Of a stretch of 64,000 nt of DNA, positions 12,220 through 23,707 are shown piece after piece. The number at the start of each line of letters is the position of its first letter. Within the stretch, counting starts at the first letter, position 1. Made by a program: the position numbers and the translations under genes. The DNA comes from Euglena gracilis (lineage: Eukaryota > Euglenida > Euglenophyceae > Euglenales): positions 75,342,634 through 75,406,633 of the forward strand of contig CP154954.1 in NCBI GenBank assembly GCA_039621445.1, read 5' to 3'. The notes below the pieces were generated by a model that worked only from the letters and a program-made list of their open reading frames with translations, was not told where the DNA came from and ran no database searches.

Positions 12220-13500
12220 TGTGGCAGGTGGGGAGGTGTCAGACACCCCTCCACCTGAAGCTGTAGCCCCCCCGCCCCCCCACCCCCCATCGGGGGTGGC
12301 CACTTTGGGCCAAAATTTCTCGAAATTTCTCTGGTTCCCTTTGGGCCAAATCACCCTCCCCTCAGAGGGAGGGGGAGGGTCCAGGTCAAAAAACAATCAG
12401 TCAACTTGAAGGAAAAAAACCGGTCGGTGACCGCCCTCTGGGGGGGGGGGGAGGGCTGGCCAACGACTGAATGATTGTGTGGCCACGGGCCACCCGTTCT
12501 GAACAGTGCCGCAGTCCCCAGCCCAAGGTGCAAATGGCACCGCAACTCTGCCCTGACAGTTTTGGCCCTGGGTGCGAACCCCCGGCAGGAGCCTGGCGGG
12601 GGAGGGGGCAGAACAGCGCGGCCAAACAACGAATAACTCCCGCAGGGCGCAGGGACTCCACGACAGGGGTTTTTTTAAGACCGGGGGTGAGGGGGGGTCG
12701 CCCCCACCCACCCCCCCCCTGGGGGCCCCCCCGGGGGGGGGGGTCCTGGGGGACCACCTGCAGCGCCGAAAAGTATATCCCACCCCCCTCCGGGGGACCC
12801 CCCGCCCGGGGGGGGGGGGGGGCTCGGCCGGACCCCCCCCCCCGGGGGTCCACAACTTAAAAAAAACCCCTGCTCCACAAACGCGGCTGCAAAAAAAAGG
12901 CAATGGGCAAAAGAAGATCCAGGGAGGTCGGCCTCTGAATCCGGGCCAGATGGGGTGGGATTGGACGCAAAGCAGGAAGGGTTGCGCAGGGCAGGGTCTA
13001 TAAGGTCAGGTGGGGGGGGCAGGGTATTAAATGAGCGGGGAGGGGGGGGGTCTCCCTCCCCCCTGAAGGGGGGGTCGGACCCCTTGTGCGAAAAAAAAAA
13101 ACTCCGGCGCAAAGCGCCGGATTTTTTTGGGGCCTTAAAAAAGACCCAAAGTTGTGTTTTCGCGCAGTTTATTTTTGTTGAAAAATCCATCAACACACAC
13201 ACACACACAAAATTTTTTATCTTTCCCAGCGCGAAGCGCAAGAAAAATTTTTGGTGGCTCCCAGGGGGGCTGCCGAGGGGGTCCCTGGTCACTCACCACA
13301 CAGCAAACTGGGCCAGAAGCAAAATTAGCGCTGGCCATAAACAGACAAGAAGCCTTAGTGCAACTTAGGGGGTCCTGCACCCCCATACCCAGAGGTTTTT
13401 TAGGACCCGGGGGGACCCACCCACCCTCTGGGGGGGGGGGTTCGGGGGACCTACTTTTGGGGGGTCAATTTTGGGGTCCAAAAAATTCCGGAAGGGTGAG
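12220..13500. repeat. Cluster of C/G-homopolymer repeats
   Basis: Several short palindromic segments with long C and G runs are packed together (12260-12290, 12350-12385, 12660-12860, 13010-13085, 13395-13470). The hairpin CCGGCGCAAAGCGCCGG lies at 13104-13120. TTTTTAGGACC and GGTCAATTTTGGGGTCC (13390-13480) recur at 14228-14330 and 19625-19750. Probably nested C-tract MITEs whose exact ends I cannot place. Confidence 0.5.
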
Positions 13501-14225
13501 AGGCGCGCCAGCCACCCTCTAACATCTGTACCAACTTTAGATAAAGGTGTGGGGTTGCAGGATTGGCAATGTTGAGACTTTAGGGCTGTCGCTTGGGTGC
13601 AACCTTGATCCTTCAGTGGCATTACCCATACAGCTTCTATGAACACCCCCCCATACACACCAATACACACACACAAGGAACCGGAAGCACAGATGCTCGC
13701 AAGCAAGTGTATTCCTCCGGCAGCTGATTTGGTGCGCTGTGGGCATACAGGCAGAAAAGCAGAGGCAGACCATCAGAAGGTGGAGTGGTTTAGATCCAGA
13801 GAGGCAGAGGGATGGTCATTGGTGAACGAGGGAAGGTGATGGCGGATTCAAGCGGCACGATGGCACGGCGTCGTTTTGACGGAACGCACGATTTACGGAA
13901 AAAATAAAGCACAAAATATGTATGCACGAGGGCCATCCCTGCCGCACAACCAACTAACCTGCGGCCAATGACCGGGGGGGGGGGATAATCCCCCAAGGGG
14001 GTAAAAGGCAAAGGGCAACTTGTGAAACCTATGGTTAAATCCAGGTTTGCATGTGAGGAGGAGGGGGGCCAAGCGCCCCGGGGGGAGGGGAAAGATAAGA
14101 CCGCATGAGAAAAGGAGGTAATCTGAAGAACTGGAGAAAAAGGAGTTTCATTGAAACACTGGTCCTGATTGATGAACATTTGGAAGTTTTGAGCAATCAT
14201 ACATTGATGAATCTATTTGAACCAG

Positions 14226-14425
14226 AGGTTTTTAAAGGACCTGGGGGAGGGGGGGGGGTCGGGACCCACCCACCCACCCACCCACCCACCACTTTTAGGG
14301 GGTCGGGGTCAATTTTGGGGTCCCAAAAAAAAATCGCCGCTTCGCGCCAAAAATAGAATAAAACCCCTCCTTCGGCGGGAACCCACCCGGCCCGACCCCC
14401 ACTCAGCCGGGACCCACTCACCCAT
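14226..14425. mobile_element. C-tract repeat of the GGTCAATTTTGGGGTCC family
   Basis: It contains a long G tract, (CCCA)n, GGTCAATTTTGGGGTCC and the CCGCTTCGCGCC hairpin, in the same order as at 13395-13490 and 19625-19830. Ends not resolved. Confidence 0.5.
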
Positions 14426-14439
14426 CCCCAGGTCATGAA

Positions 14440-16560
14440 ACTTTAAAAAAAATCTGATTTGAACACACATGACACGTTGATGATAAAGCCATCGTGCTGC
14501 TTCCCAGGCGGAGCTCCTGTGAGCGTGCTGATTGTGGGCAAAAGTCAAAGAGGTTCGAGAAAGGTGGTACCTTGCCCCGCGTGCAGAGGGATGTTGTGTG
14601 TCTGGGGGGTTAATGACTGTGGATGGGCAATTCTGATGGGTGGGGTCTCGGCGAAAGCAAATGAAAACAGCCCGTCCGCAACAGGCTATTGGTGGACGAA
14701 AACAAAACAGGCAAACATGAAGACCGGGCTCCGGACATGAGCAGGCCTCATATGTCAGGCAGTGTGAAAATCCTTTATGAGCACTGTTGACGTGCATTCT
14801 GGATTTGCACTTGACATCAAAAACACAACAGCAGCAGCAGAACCACCACCACCAGCAGCAGCAACAGCAGCAGCAGTAGTGGCCAAGAACCAAAAAAAGG
14901 ACCATCACAGAGCATCCAGCTTCGACAAACTGAGCAAAAAAAGCTGGAAATGAAGCATGTGTCGCATTTTTTATCACGCTGGAGTGAAACAATAAAACAG
15001 GCATCAACACACAGATCCAGACTTCTTCGTTTTCAGAGAAAAGAAACGCCTGATCCTGCGTCCCACTGTGCCCTTGTGAGAAATGACAGCTTTCCTGCCC
15101 TTCAAATCTCAAATCCAGAAACAGCCTGGCCTCGAAAGCCAGGCTGGAGCGCAGGCTTGTCGCCACGGCCTTTCCTGAGCTCAGTCTGAGCCCTCATGTG
15201 CCTTCTCTCAACAATGGTGTCTTGGAATTGGGTAGACATTGCACATCTGCTTTAGAATGTTAAAATTGTGCATGCATTAAAGCTTTTTCATGTTCCTGTG
15301 CGCAATTGCGCAAAATTTTTCTGGGGTTGGGTCCGGGGTGGGGCGGGTTGGAGGCCAAATTTTGTGTTTTTGGCCCTTGGAAGCACGCTTTGAAAACACT
15401 GAGTTGATCCCCCCAGTTTGACCCTGAGAAAATGAAATTACCGAAAGTTATGTCAAAACCCTGGTGCTGTCCGCCGCATTTTCTGTGTGGCAACTGCCAC
15501 ATCCACCCGTTTGCTTGCTGTCGCGAAATACAGAAGTCGTGCAGTTCTCTGCGAACCCCGCCCAAAATAACCTGGTGGGGTGCCAAGTTACTGGAACCAT
15601 CTTTTTCACCTCCCCCCCTGCCAGGTAATCTGGGCAATATTTTTTTGGGCTGTTAAGGACTTTTGCCTTTAAAAAAAAGGTGCCAAAACACTGGAAGCAT
15701 CTTTTTTTTTGCTTGTCCCCTGCCAAGTTATTTGTGCAAAATCCAAGGGGCAGGGCCTCGTGAGGTTATTTGGGGGGGGGGGTATTTTGAAGCCAGTTTC
15801 GAAAGGAGCGTGTTTTTCAACACAATTGAAATATATAGAGGAACAGATTATTAGAGGACTCTGTCTTTTGTGGTTGATGAAAGGGATAAATAATGCAGCA
15901 GACCAGTTGAGCTCTGTGGCTGGTTAACCACATCACCCCACTCGCCTTCCAAGAGCAGGAGTCCCCACACCATACAAGGCAAATGCGCCAAGCATGTGTG
16001 TTTGGCAACCTTCCAATGGCAATGGGATCAGGCCGAGCCCTGATCCCCAGTTGCTGTGGGTGGGTGCAGTGGCGTCCATAAATGTTCACACCCCACCCCA
16101 CCCCTTAGAAAACCATGTGTTTCATTTCTGAAGCAGTCCAAACCCACCCATTCCCGCACCCGGTAGGGTCCCCTCCAGCAAAAATGACGCCCAATCCCTT
16201 TTTCTCTGAAGCGGACCCTGCCTGCCTCTCCTCAGACCGGGATTGGCTTGGGCGGCCCGTTGGGGCATGCCCTGCAAACTGGTGGCTCCTGCCAACCTCA
16301 GAAAAGGCCACATTGCACGGGGAAAAAAAAGGAGCCCCTGCTCCACATCCCGATAACTTTCCAGTCCCGATTGGAAGGTGGGAGCGGGGGAAGGGCTTGA
16401 ACATGGTGGTGCATGGTGGTGCTTTCAGATGTGAAATTCTTTTGCATGTTTTATGCTTCACACGTTTCAGACGTTTTGGGTGTGATGCTGTCCTCAAATT
16501 CAGTGCCATTTGTGCCGGATGATATTTGACAGAAAAAATTTACTTGTCATAAGCATGGCG
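14440..16560. other. No gene recognised; CAG-rich tract inside
   Basis: Ordinary-complexity DNA with a (CAG)/(CCA) microsatellite at 14826-14880. A 285-codon minus-strand frame over 14309-15166 crosses the microsatellite and a C-tract repeat and has no recognisable domain, so I do not call it a gene. Confidence 0.45.
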
Positions 16561-16571
16561 TGCATGCGTGA

Positions 16572-16573
<2 letters not shown>

Positions 16574-16608
<35 letters not shown>

Positions 16609-16609
16609 C
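16574..16609. repeat. GT microsatellite
   Basis: About 17 GT units. Confidence 0.97.
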
Positions 16610-17216
16610 CTTCTTTAAAATTGATAATTATTCTGAACAATATTTCGTCTGGAATGAAAATGTCATTGCATAGAAACCGGGAAGTGACTATCCACTTCAA
16701 AGAGGGGTGGTGGCGTGAAATGGAGCCCCCACAACACCCCCTCCACCCCGCCCCAGTGCCCACCGTGCAATTTTGCATAATTTTTGACGTACTCGGCCAG
16801 GGGGTCGGGGGGGGGGGGCGCCCCCCTGGACCCCCCAGAACCAAAATAACAAGATCCCTTTCCTGTGTCACCAGCCGCAGGCAACGCCGAATGTTTCCAA
16901 ACACCCCCCTCCCCATTACCCCCACAGCGTCCCATAATAAGTGCGGGGGGTGACTTTATGCCACATGTGTGTCATGGAAAAAAAAACGGAAACAGCTGGG
17001 CAAAAAAAACACCACACGAAAAAGAAAAAAAACCATGTTTTGTGAATGGCTCCCTGATTCAATGTTCATTGACCTGGCATCAGTGGTCGGAGCTGAGATG
17101 GAAGCCTTCTTAACAAACACAAATGCGCGCGTGCGCGCGTGCGCGCGCACCAACACACACTCGCACCCCCCCAACATAACAGCGTACTCCAATCAAAGTA
17201 CAGGCTCTAGGCGGTA

Positions 17217-18250
17217 GACTGGGGGGGGGGGGTCCTGGGTGGTCGGCGGACTAGTCGGCCGACCACCCACTCTAATGTAGTTACGGGCCAGTCTCGCCGA
17301 CTTTTTATGAAGAAAATTGTATGCAAACTAGTCGGTGGCTAGTCGGTGGTCATAAAAATGGTCTGTGGCGGGCCCAAACCACCCGGAAATGGTCCGGATG
17401 GGTCCAAATAAGTGCCTTACACCAACAGGAACACCCTCAGATGGAAATCTTAGGTCGGTGGGGGGTCGGTGGGCCCTTGATGGGGTCCGGAGGGGTAAAA
17501 AACCAATGATGAAACAGGGATGACATGAAAATCCTTTAGAAATGCAAGCATTCTGCATCAGGACAGGCTGAAAACTCCCCCCTCCACCCCCACCCGAGCC
17601 CAGATAACAAAATCCCTTCTATGTTGGCAACATACTCGGGGACTAAGTCATTTTTGTGGCTCACTTTGGCATAGGCGGGGGGGGCTCCGCCCCCCCCGCA
17701 CACCCCCCTCAAATAACAAAATCCCTTCTATGTTGGCAACATACTCCGGGGCTAAGTCGTTTTTGTGGCTCACTTTTGCATAGGCGGGGCGTGGGGGCGC
17801 CCCCCCGCACCCCCCACCTCAGATAACAAAATCCCTTCTATGTTGGCAATATACTTGGAGGGCTAAGTCCTTTTTGTGCAAATTTTGACTTATATATTGA
17901 AAATCCAACGGGGAGAAGTGTTCTTTTACCAAAAGTGGCCCAAAATGGACATTTTGCCCCCAGTTTTTTGCATATTCACCCCCGACTGGGGGGTTCTGGA
18001 GCCATTTGGGTGGGTTTTGACTGGTTTTGGGGTGATTTGGACAAAAGTTTTTTCTCAGGGGGGGGGCTTAAAAGTCGGCGAGACTGGCCCGTAACTACAT
18101 TAGAGTGGGTGGTCGGCCGACTAGTCGGCCGACCACCCAGGACCACCCCCCCCTGCCTCGCCGACTAGCTGCCGACCAGGCCTAGTCGGCCGACCAATTG
18201 GGTGGTCGGCCGACTAGTCGGCCGACCACCCAGGACCCCCCCCCCCAGTC
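17217..18250. mobile_element. 1.03 kb transposon-like element flanked by TA
   Basis: GACTGG plus a long G tract at the left and the inverse C tract plus CCAGTC at the right are bounded by TA (17215-17216, 18251-18252). About 75 bases of the left end, including CTAGTCGGCCGACCACCC and TAATGTAGTTACGGGCC, recur in inverse near 18065-18140, so the terminal repeats are long. The interior holds a three-copy tandem repeat. The left part of the element has an inverted copy at 53497-53995. No transposase, so probably non-autonomous. Confidence 0.8.
17601..17905. repeat. ~110-bp tandem repeat, three copies
   Basis: A unit beginning AATAACAAAATCCCTTCT or the ATAACAAAATCC variant, then GTTGGCAACATACT, TTTGTGGCTCACTTT and GCATAGGCGG and ending in a C/G palindrome, starts at about 17601, 17710 and 17821. 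Related pieces lie at 53500-53545 (inverse) and 54450-54540. Confidence 0.8.
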
Positions 18251-18254
18251 TACC

Positions 18255-19080
18255 GTTTGGCACTCAAAGTACAGGACAAACAACAGTGGCTCATAAGCCC
18301 CTGCCACCACTGAAACTTCTATATACCACTTGGGCAAGATAATTTGTGCCAATTGTAATCAGATCAGAAAGGGGCGGTGGCTACTGGTACAGCGCGGGGG
18401 AAAGCAGCCGGTGGCCGCGGCCCGCATCGGTGCGAGCTAATGGCCTGCTATGAGGCTGAAAAAACTAATGATAATTGCTATAAAAAAAAAACTAATAATA
18501 ATTGGAAGAACTCAACGAATAAAAATAATAGAAAAAAATTAAACTAACTGCCCCCCTGAACCCCAGGCATCCGAGGTTCGAGGTCAGGATTCTTACCAAA
18601 AACAAAAACGTTTCAACCTTCAAAGAAAATCATTCAACACTAAAATTACTGTTTGTGTTTCTGCAGCAAATGTTGAAGTTCAAACCCGGTAAACTTAACT
18701 TAACTCAGTGGTTGAGGGCATCCATGTTTCAAAACAAAAAACATTAAATATCTCAATTCTGTGACGCCTGGTTGTGATGCTCACTCCTGGACAGGGGGAT
18801 CAATTTGAGTGGCCAGCACTGGTTTTACCAAATGGGCCACACACGATAATTTTTGGGAGTTTGGTAAAATTGGGATAAAACAGGCCAACCTGTCCTTTTC
18901 CTGTTTTGTTGTTTGGAGATTAAAAATGCAGGGTTCATTGGACCACGGAAAACTTTCCTTTTGTCAAAGGCAAATGACAACAAATTAATCTTCTCCAAAT
19001 GATTCACTGTTGTCCTTGGGGATCAGGACCTTAGCTTGCAAATGACAACGACAGATTCTTTTCAATCGATACAATAGAGC
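18255..19080. other. No gene recognised
   Basis: AT-rich DNA with tRNA-like words but no complete tRNA. Confidence 0.4.
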
Positions 19081-19084
19081 GGCT

Positions 19085-19202
19085 TGTTCCCAAAGCTGGA
19101 ATCATTCTGGAGGGCGTCCCCGTGAGACTGGTATATGAGCTTGATGTCCGGCATCTCCTGCAGGCCGAGGACACTGCGCAGTTGCCGCCCTGTGGAGATG
19201 GA
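19085..19202 (-). CDS. Candidate exon of an unknown gene
   Basis: On the minus strand the sequence CCATCTCCACAG (near 19190-19202) makes a good splice acceptor. It is followed by an open frame of about 35 residues with high G/C at third positions, reading RQLRSVLGLQEMPDIKLIYQ and onward. GC3 falls towards 19090, where the exon probably ends; no clear GT donor is visible. Its neighbours are non-coding. The composition resembles the exon candidates at 58.8-62.6 kb. Function unknown; identification rests on codon composition and the acceptor only. Confidence 0.45.
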
Positions 19203-19619
19203 AAGAAATACACAACAAATACAACGGCGCGGTTACTCGATGGACACTGACAGCAAGAAACATTCCATGATCATATGCTGTCAAAACTCTCAAAAACATT
19301 CGGGAACCATGACAACAATCACCAGTGGGAAAGAAAAAATATCTGAGCTGAGAAGAACCGCCTTCTTCCGAGTGATGGTGTAAAGTGGTGCCCCCAAAAT
19401 ACTCCACAGCCCCCACAGCCCACATCCCCACCACACCCCCACAAATTTTTGGCATCATTTGTTGACTTTCTCGAAGGCCCCCCCCCCAAACTCCCCCACA
19501 AGATCCCCCCAAACTCCCCCACAAGATCCCCCCCCACACAACCCCCACACCCCCTCCCCCCTCCACTTTAACTGCAGTTTGACTAAAGCGCCGGGTACTG
19601 AATTTTGGGGCGACTGAAG

Positions 19620-19835
19620 GTCCACCCTGGAGACAGAGGTGTTTTTAGGAACGGAGGGAGGAGGGCCCTGGGGGGTGGGGGGTGGGGGGTGGGGGGGCCA
19701 GGGGGGCTTGGGGAGATCCACTTCGGGAAGGTCAATTTTGGGGTCCAAAAAAAACGTTGGTGCTTCGCGCCGAAAATAGAGGAAACCCCCCCTCCGGCAG
19801 AGGGCCCACTAGGAACAACCCCCAAACCCCCCCGG
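19620..19835. mobile_element. C-tract repeat of the GGTCAATTTTGGGGTCC family
   Basis: TTTTTAGGAACGGAGGG, G tracts, GTCAATTTTGGGGTCC, the GTGCTTCGCGCC hairpin and a terminal C/G palindrome appear in the same order as at 13.4 and 14.3 kb. Confidence 0.55.
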
Positions 19836-19861
19836 GGGGGGGGGGACCTGGCAAACGTTCA

Positions 19862-20846
19862 TTTAGTGTGGTTCACAAAAAGCGTGTGAGCCACAAAAAA
19901 TTTTTTGGTGTCCACAGATGAACCACAAAATTTTTCTTGGTGTTTCTTTTTGGTGTCCACAAGTGAACCACAAAATCTTTTGGTGTCCACAAAAATTTTG
20001 ATGTCCTGAAAACTTGATTGAGAATCATAAAAAAATTTAAGCACTTTTACAACAAAAAGCGGATTGGCCTTTAGACATTTTTAATTGCAAAGAGACTGTT
20101 TTTGATAAATTTGTTTTGACTTTGGGGAAGGAGAGCCTCCAGATGAGCTTGAAGAGGAGCCTCGAAATGGGGACTCGAATCTGCAACGCTGTTTTCCTTT
20201 GCATGGTTTTGTTTTTCTGCATAATTATTTTTTAAAAAAAATTTGTTCTTTTTGAAAAGAAAAAAAACAATGGAAAAAACAAACGGAATAACCATTAGAC
20301 CGAAATTTCCTTGATCGCAAGGAACTCGAAATGGGTCAAAAATGGTTCAAAAACAAAAAAATGGCAAAAAATATGGCCCAAAAAGGAAACAAAGATCCCG
20401 AAATAATATGGGTTGGCCCAAATTGACACCCCAAAAATATGTGGTCAAAATATGTGGGAATAGGCAAATATGCTGTGGAAAACACCTGCAAAATCTTTGA
20501 AACATGCACCGAATATGCGCAAAATATGCGAAGTGTGCACTGTATGGCCAAAAAAGATGAAATATGCGCTAAATATGCACTCCTGACACAGTCATATTTC
20601 CTCCCTAGATTGTTGCATTGCTGCTGGGAAAGAGATAATGATGCAAATGTCAGCAGGTGTTGGAAAAATTTTGGTGTCCTCATAACCACGAAAAACTTGG
20701 TGTCAACAGTTGATCCACAAAAATTTTTTGTGGATCAACAAGTGATCCACAAAAAAAATTTTGGTGTCCACAAATGAACCACAAAAATACTTCTGGTGTC
20801 CATAGTGAACCACAAAATGACAACCCTGGTGCACCACACCAAATGA
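19862..20846. mobile_element. 1 kb element with TGGTGTCCACAA subterminal repeats
   Basis: CATTTAGTGTGGTTCAC at the left is imperfectly matched in inverse by GTGCACCACACCAAATG at the right. TTGGTGTCCACAARTGAACC units are repeated three or four times just inside each end (19910-20005, 20670-20815). The interior is AT-rich with no recognisable protein. Confidence 0.65.
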
Positions 20847-20849
20847 ATG

Positions 20850-23700
20850 AATGTCTGGGACCTACCACCTCTTCCCCGAGTCACAAAATTTTAAAACAAA
20901 CTTGGTGGTGGCGGATGGCCTCAATGGTAGGGACAGGGGCAGGGTTTAAATTTGGCTCTCGGATTTGGGATTTAGGCCTAATTTTAAGCCAAATTAGCTG
21001 GGCTTCTGGATGAAAATCCAACTATTAAGACAACCATCAGAAGAACCCCACACCCGCACCCGCTCCGAAACGTGAAATGGTGAGACTGGTTTCAGATTTC
21101 CGGGGGCGGGGGCAGAGGTGGGACCACGACCAATTTTTGACAAAGGCGGTTATTGAACGGTGACACAGGGAGGGAAACTAAAAAGACAGTTAAAACATGC
21201 AGAAATCGCCATTTCAAGTTCAAGCTCCACACACCAATGTGGATGCAGACATCCCTGTCTTTAGCTGTTCGGGTCCACAAAGAAATCCGGCTGTTTTGCT
21301 TGCGCACACTAACTGGCTCTGGGATTTGACAGGTTGGCTGGTGGGTGCCACTCCATCGCCACTGCATGCAAAGCGCAAAAAGCAAAAAAAACCATGAAAA
21401 TACAAAAAAAACAAATACAACATAAGATCGCATTTCTAAATGAGCATGTAGCCCATAAAGAAAATCACCACCTGACAAGAGAAACGCAATTGCCCTCAAT
21501 TGTGACTTGTGACCACAGATTCACTCACTGACCCTTTGGGGGGGGCTCTGTTTTCCTGGGCCCAAACCTACCTGCCCACTTTTTTCAAAACCCGCCCACC
21601 CACAACTCCCCCCAGGGGTCCATCATCCACAAACCCAAAATCGACCTTGAAAATCATTTTCCAGCCAATGGTGCACCTCGGGGTGGTCCAGGGGAAACCC
21701 ACCCATTCTCGAAAACACCGTAATGCCCTGGGGGGGGGGGGCAGGCAGGCAGGCAGGAATGCATGAATGTGGCACCACAAAAAGCGAAAAAAACATGGCA
21801 TGAGAAACAACACAATTTGCAAAAAAGGGCGATGGTGATAGAACCCCTCCAGAGTCACTGGGGGTGGGGTGGGGGGGTGCGGCAAATGTCTGGGAAGCGG
21901 ATATATCCTTTGTTCTTGCAAACCCCAACATGGGGGAGGTGCTGCGTCACGGTGCTGACTTTGCACTCCTGCCAAACCCCAGCCACGGCTCCGCAGATCT
22001 CATCCCCATCCTTGAAATGCTCACCAATCAGCGCCAGAGACAGAAACAACCAGCAGCGGTCGATCCTTCCTGTGGTGGTAAAGGATGGGTGTGGTGGATT
22101 TTCAAGGCCCTGCCAAGGTGTGGAAAAAGCAAAAAAATCCTGAACAGCATAATGCCCAATTAACCTGGCGGGGAGGGCAAAAAAGTTGTTTGGAGAGGGG
22201 GGATTTATATAACAAGAGGGGTTGTGAGCGTTGGTGCAGGGCTTGCGGGATTTGAACCCCCCACAGGGTGAGCCGAGGGTCAATCCCGAGCAAGGAAGGG
22301 TGAAATCTCTTCGGGTTTCGGGAGGGTGGATGGGTGTATGCATAGCCCCAGAGATTCTTTTTTTACGTTTTGGTGACCCCCCCCCCCGGAGGGGTGGGGT
22401 CGGGCCAAATGGGTCCCCTCCCGAGGGGTTCCTCGATTTTCGGTGTGAAGGGCCGAAAAAATTTTGGACTCCAAATTGACACTTCAAAAGTGGTTCCCCC
22501 GAGCCTCCCAGGGGCAAAAAGCTCCAAACTGTATCTGGACCATGCAAGGTTGTGTACGACCCCTCATGGGGGATTTTGCACTTTCAAAAAAAAATCCAGT
22601 CACTTTTGGGGGTAAATCACAGAATTAATTAATCAATGACTTTGATCTTCTTCTGCCCCCCCCCCCTGCCAGGTTAGTCAGGGATCAAGGGGCTACCAGG
22701 TTATTTGGGGAGGGAATTAACATAATGAATGAGGACCTCAAGTTTTGGCACGAAGCATGTGTGCAAACACTTGTGCGCGCATGCATGTGTTGGTATGTGC
22801 AACCACACACCCTTCCACTTGTTTGGAAAGCCAACAATCCATTTTCCCCCACGGCGGTTGGCTTCATGCTCCCACATGGGCTTGATACCATGCTTGAAAA
22901 GATGGTAATTGGATCCCGGGGGCAGCTGGCATGGAGACTGGATATTGTTGTACACACTCCAGAAATCCTGCAGATTGATGGGGGGGAACTGTGAAAAGAC
23001 AAATGCATTCAAACCTTTGACCGAAACTCGAAATTGTTTTTTTCCGAAATCAGCACAGAACCGGCGTTAACCCCACTGGCCTCCTTTTGAAGCGCGTGGT
23101 TCGATTGAAGCAGAGTAGATATTTTCAATGATAATTTTGTGATAATTTGAAGTTGCGGGCAATCTAAGCTGTCTAAACTCCCAATGCAGTGGACCTCCTC
23201 ACTCAGCACTGCCATTGAAGCGAGGGGGGGCAGGACACACCCACGCGGCTGAAATGGAAGGAGTGGTGTGGGCCTCACACTGTCTGTGTCCTGTTTCCTG
23301 TCGCTTGCAGAACCCCGAACCAAAGTTTGTAATCTCGAAAAATTCAAAAAAAACATCAGGTTCAGAGTTCAACGAAGGTTTTGGGACATTTTATCTTTGC
23401 CAGTTGGTCACTCTTTTCCACATTTCATCTCTTAGAAGTTCCAGCATTCCAGACATCGGGTTTGCGACAAAACAAAGAGTTCCCAAGGATTCTGAAACAG
23501 TGGGGATCACTGTTTCAAAACCTTGGGCACTCACTGGCACACAATACCACCTCCTCTTTAATTTACATAATTCTGGTTTTGCGAAGGGGTTTGGCATGTT
23601 GGAGAAATCCTTCCGGTTCACGCACCCTTCCGGACTGGGAGGAACCCTGCATGTCTTTTCACACCACTCCTCTTTCTGGTACCGCAAATACCAAATAAGC
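20850..23700. other. No gene recognised; scattered C-tract pieces
   Basis: Mixed-composition DNA. C-tract repeat pieces lie at about 21538-21620, 21730-21765, 22370-22500 and 22655-22690. I found no exon-like GC3 block and no known protein. Confidence 0.45.
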
Positions 23701-23707
23701 ATGTTTA

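Noticed and set aside
14309-15166. 285-codon minus-strand frame
   Set aside because: It crosses a CAG microsatellite and a C-tract repeat, has poly-Cys and poly-Trp stretches and no recognisable domain.
18560-18760. tRNA-like words (GGTTCGAGGTC, TTCAAACCC, TAACTCAGTGGTTGAG)
   Set aside because: The B-box-like words precede the A-box-like word, and no cloverleaf with paired acceptor stem can be drawn.
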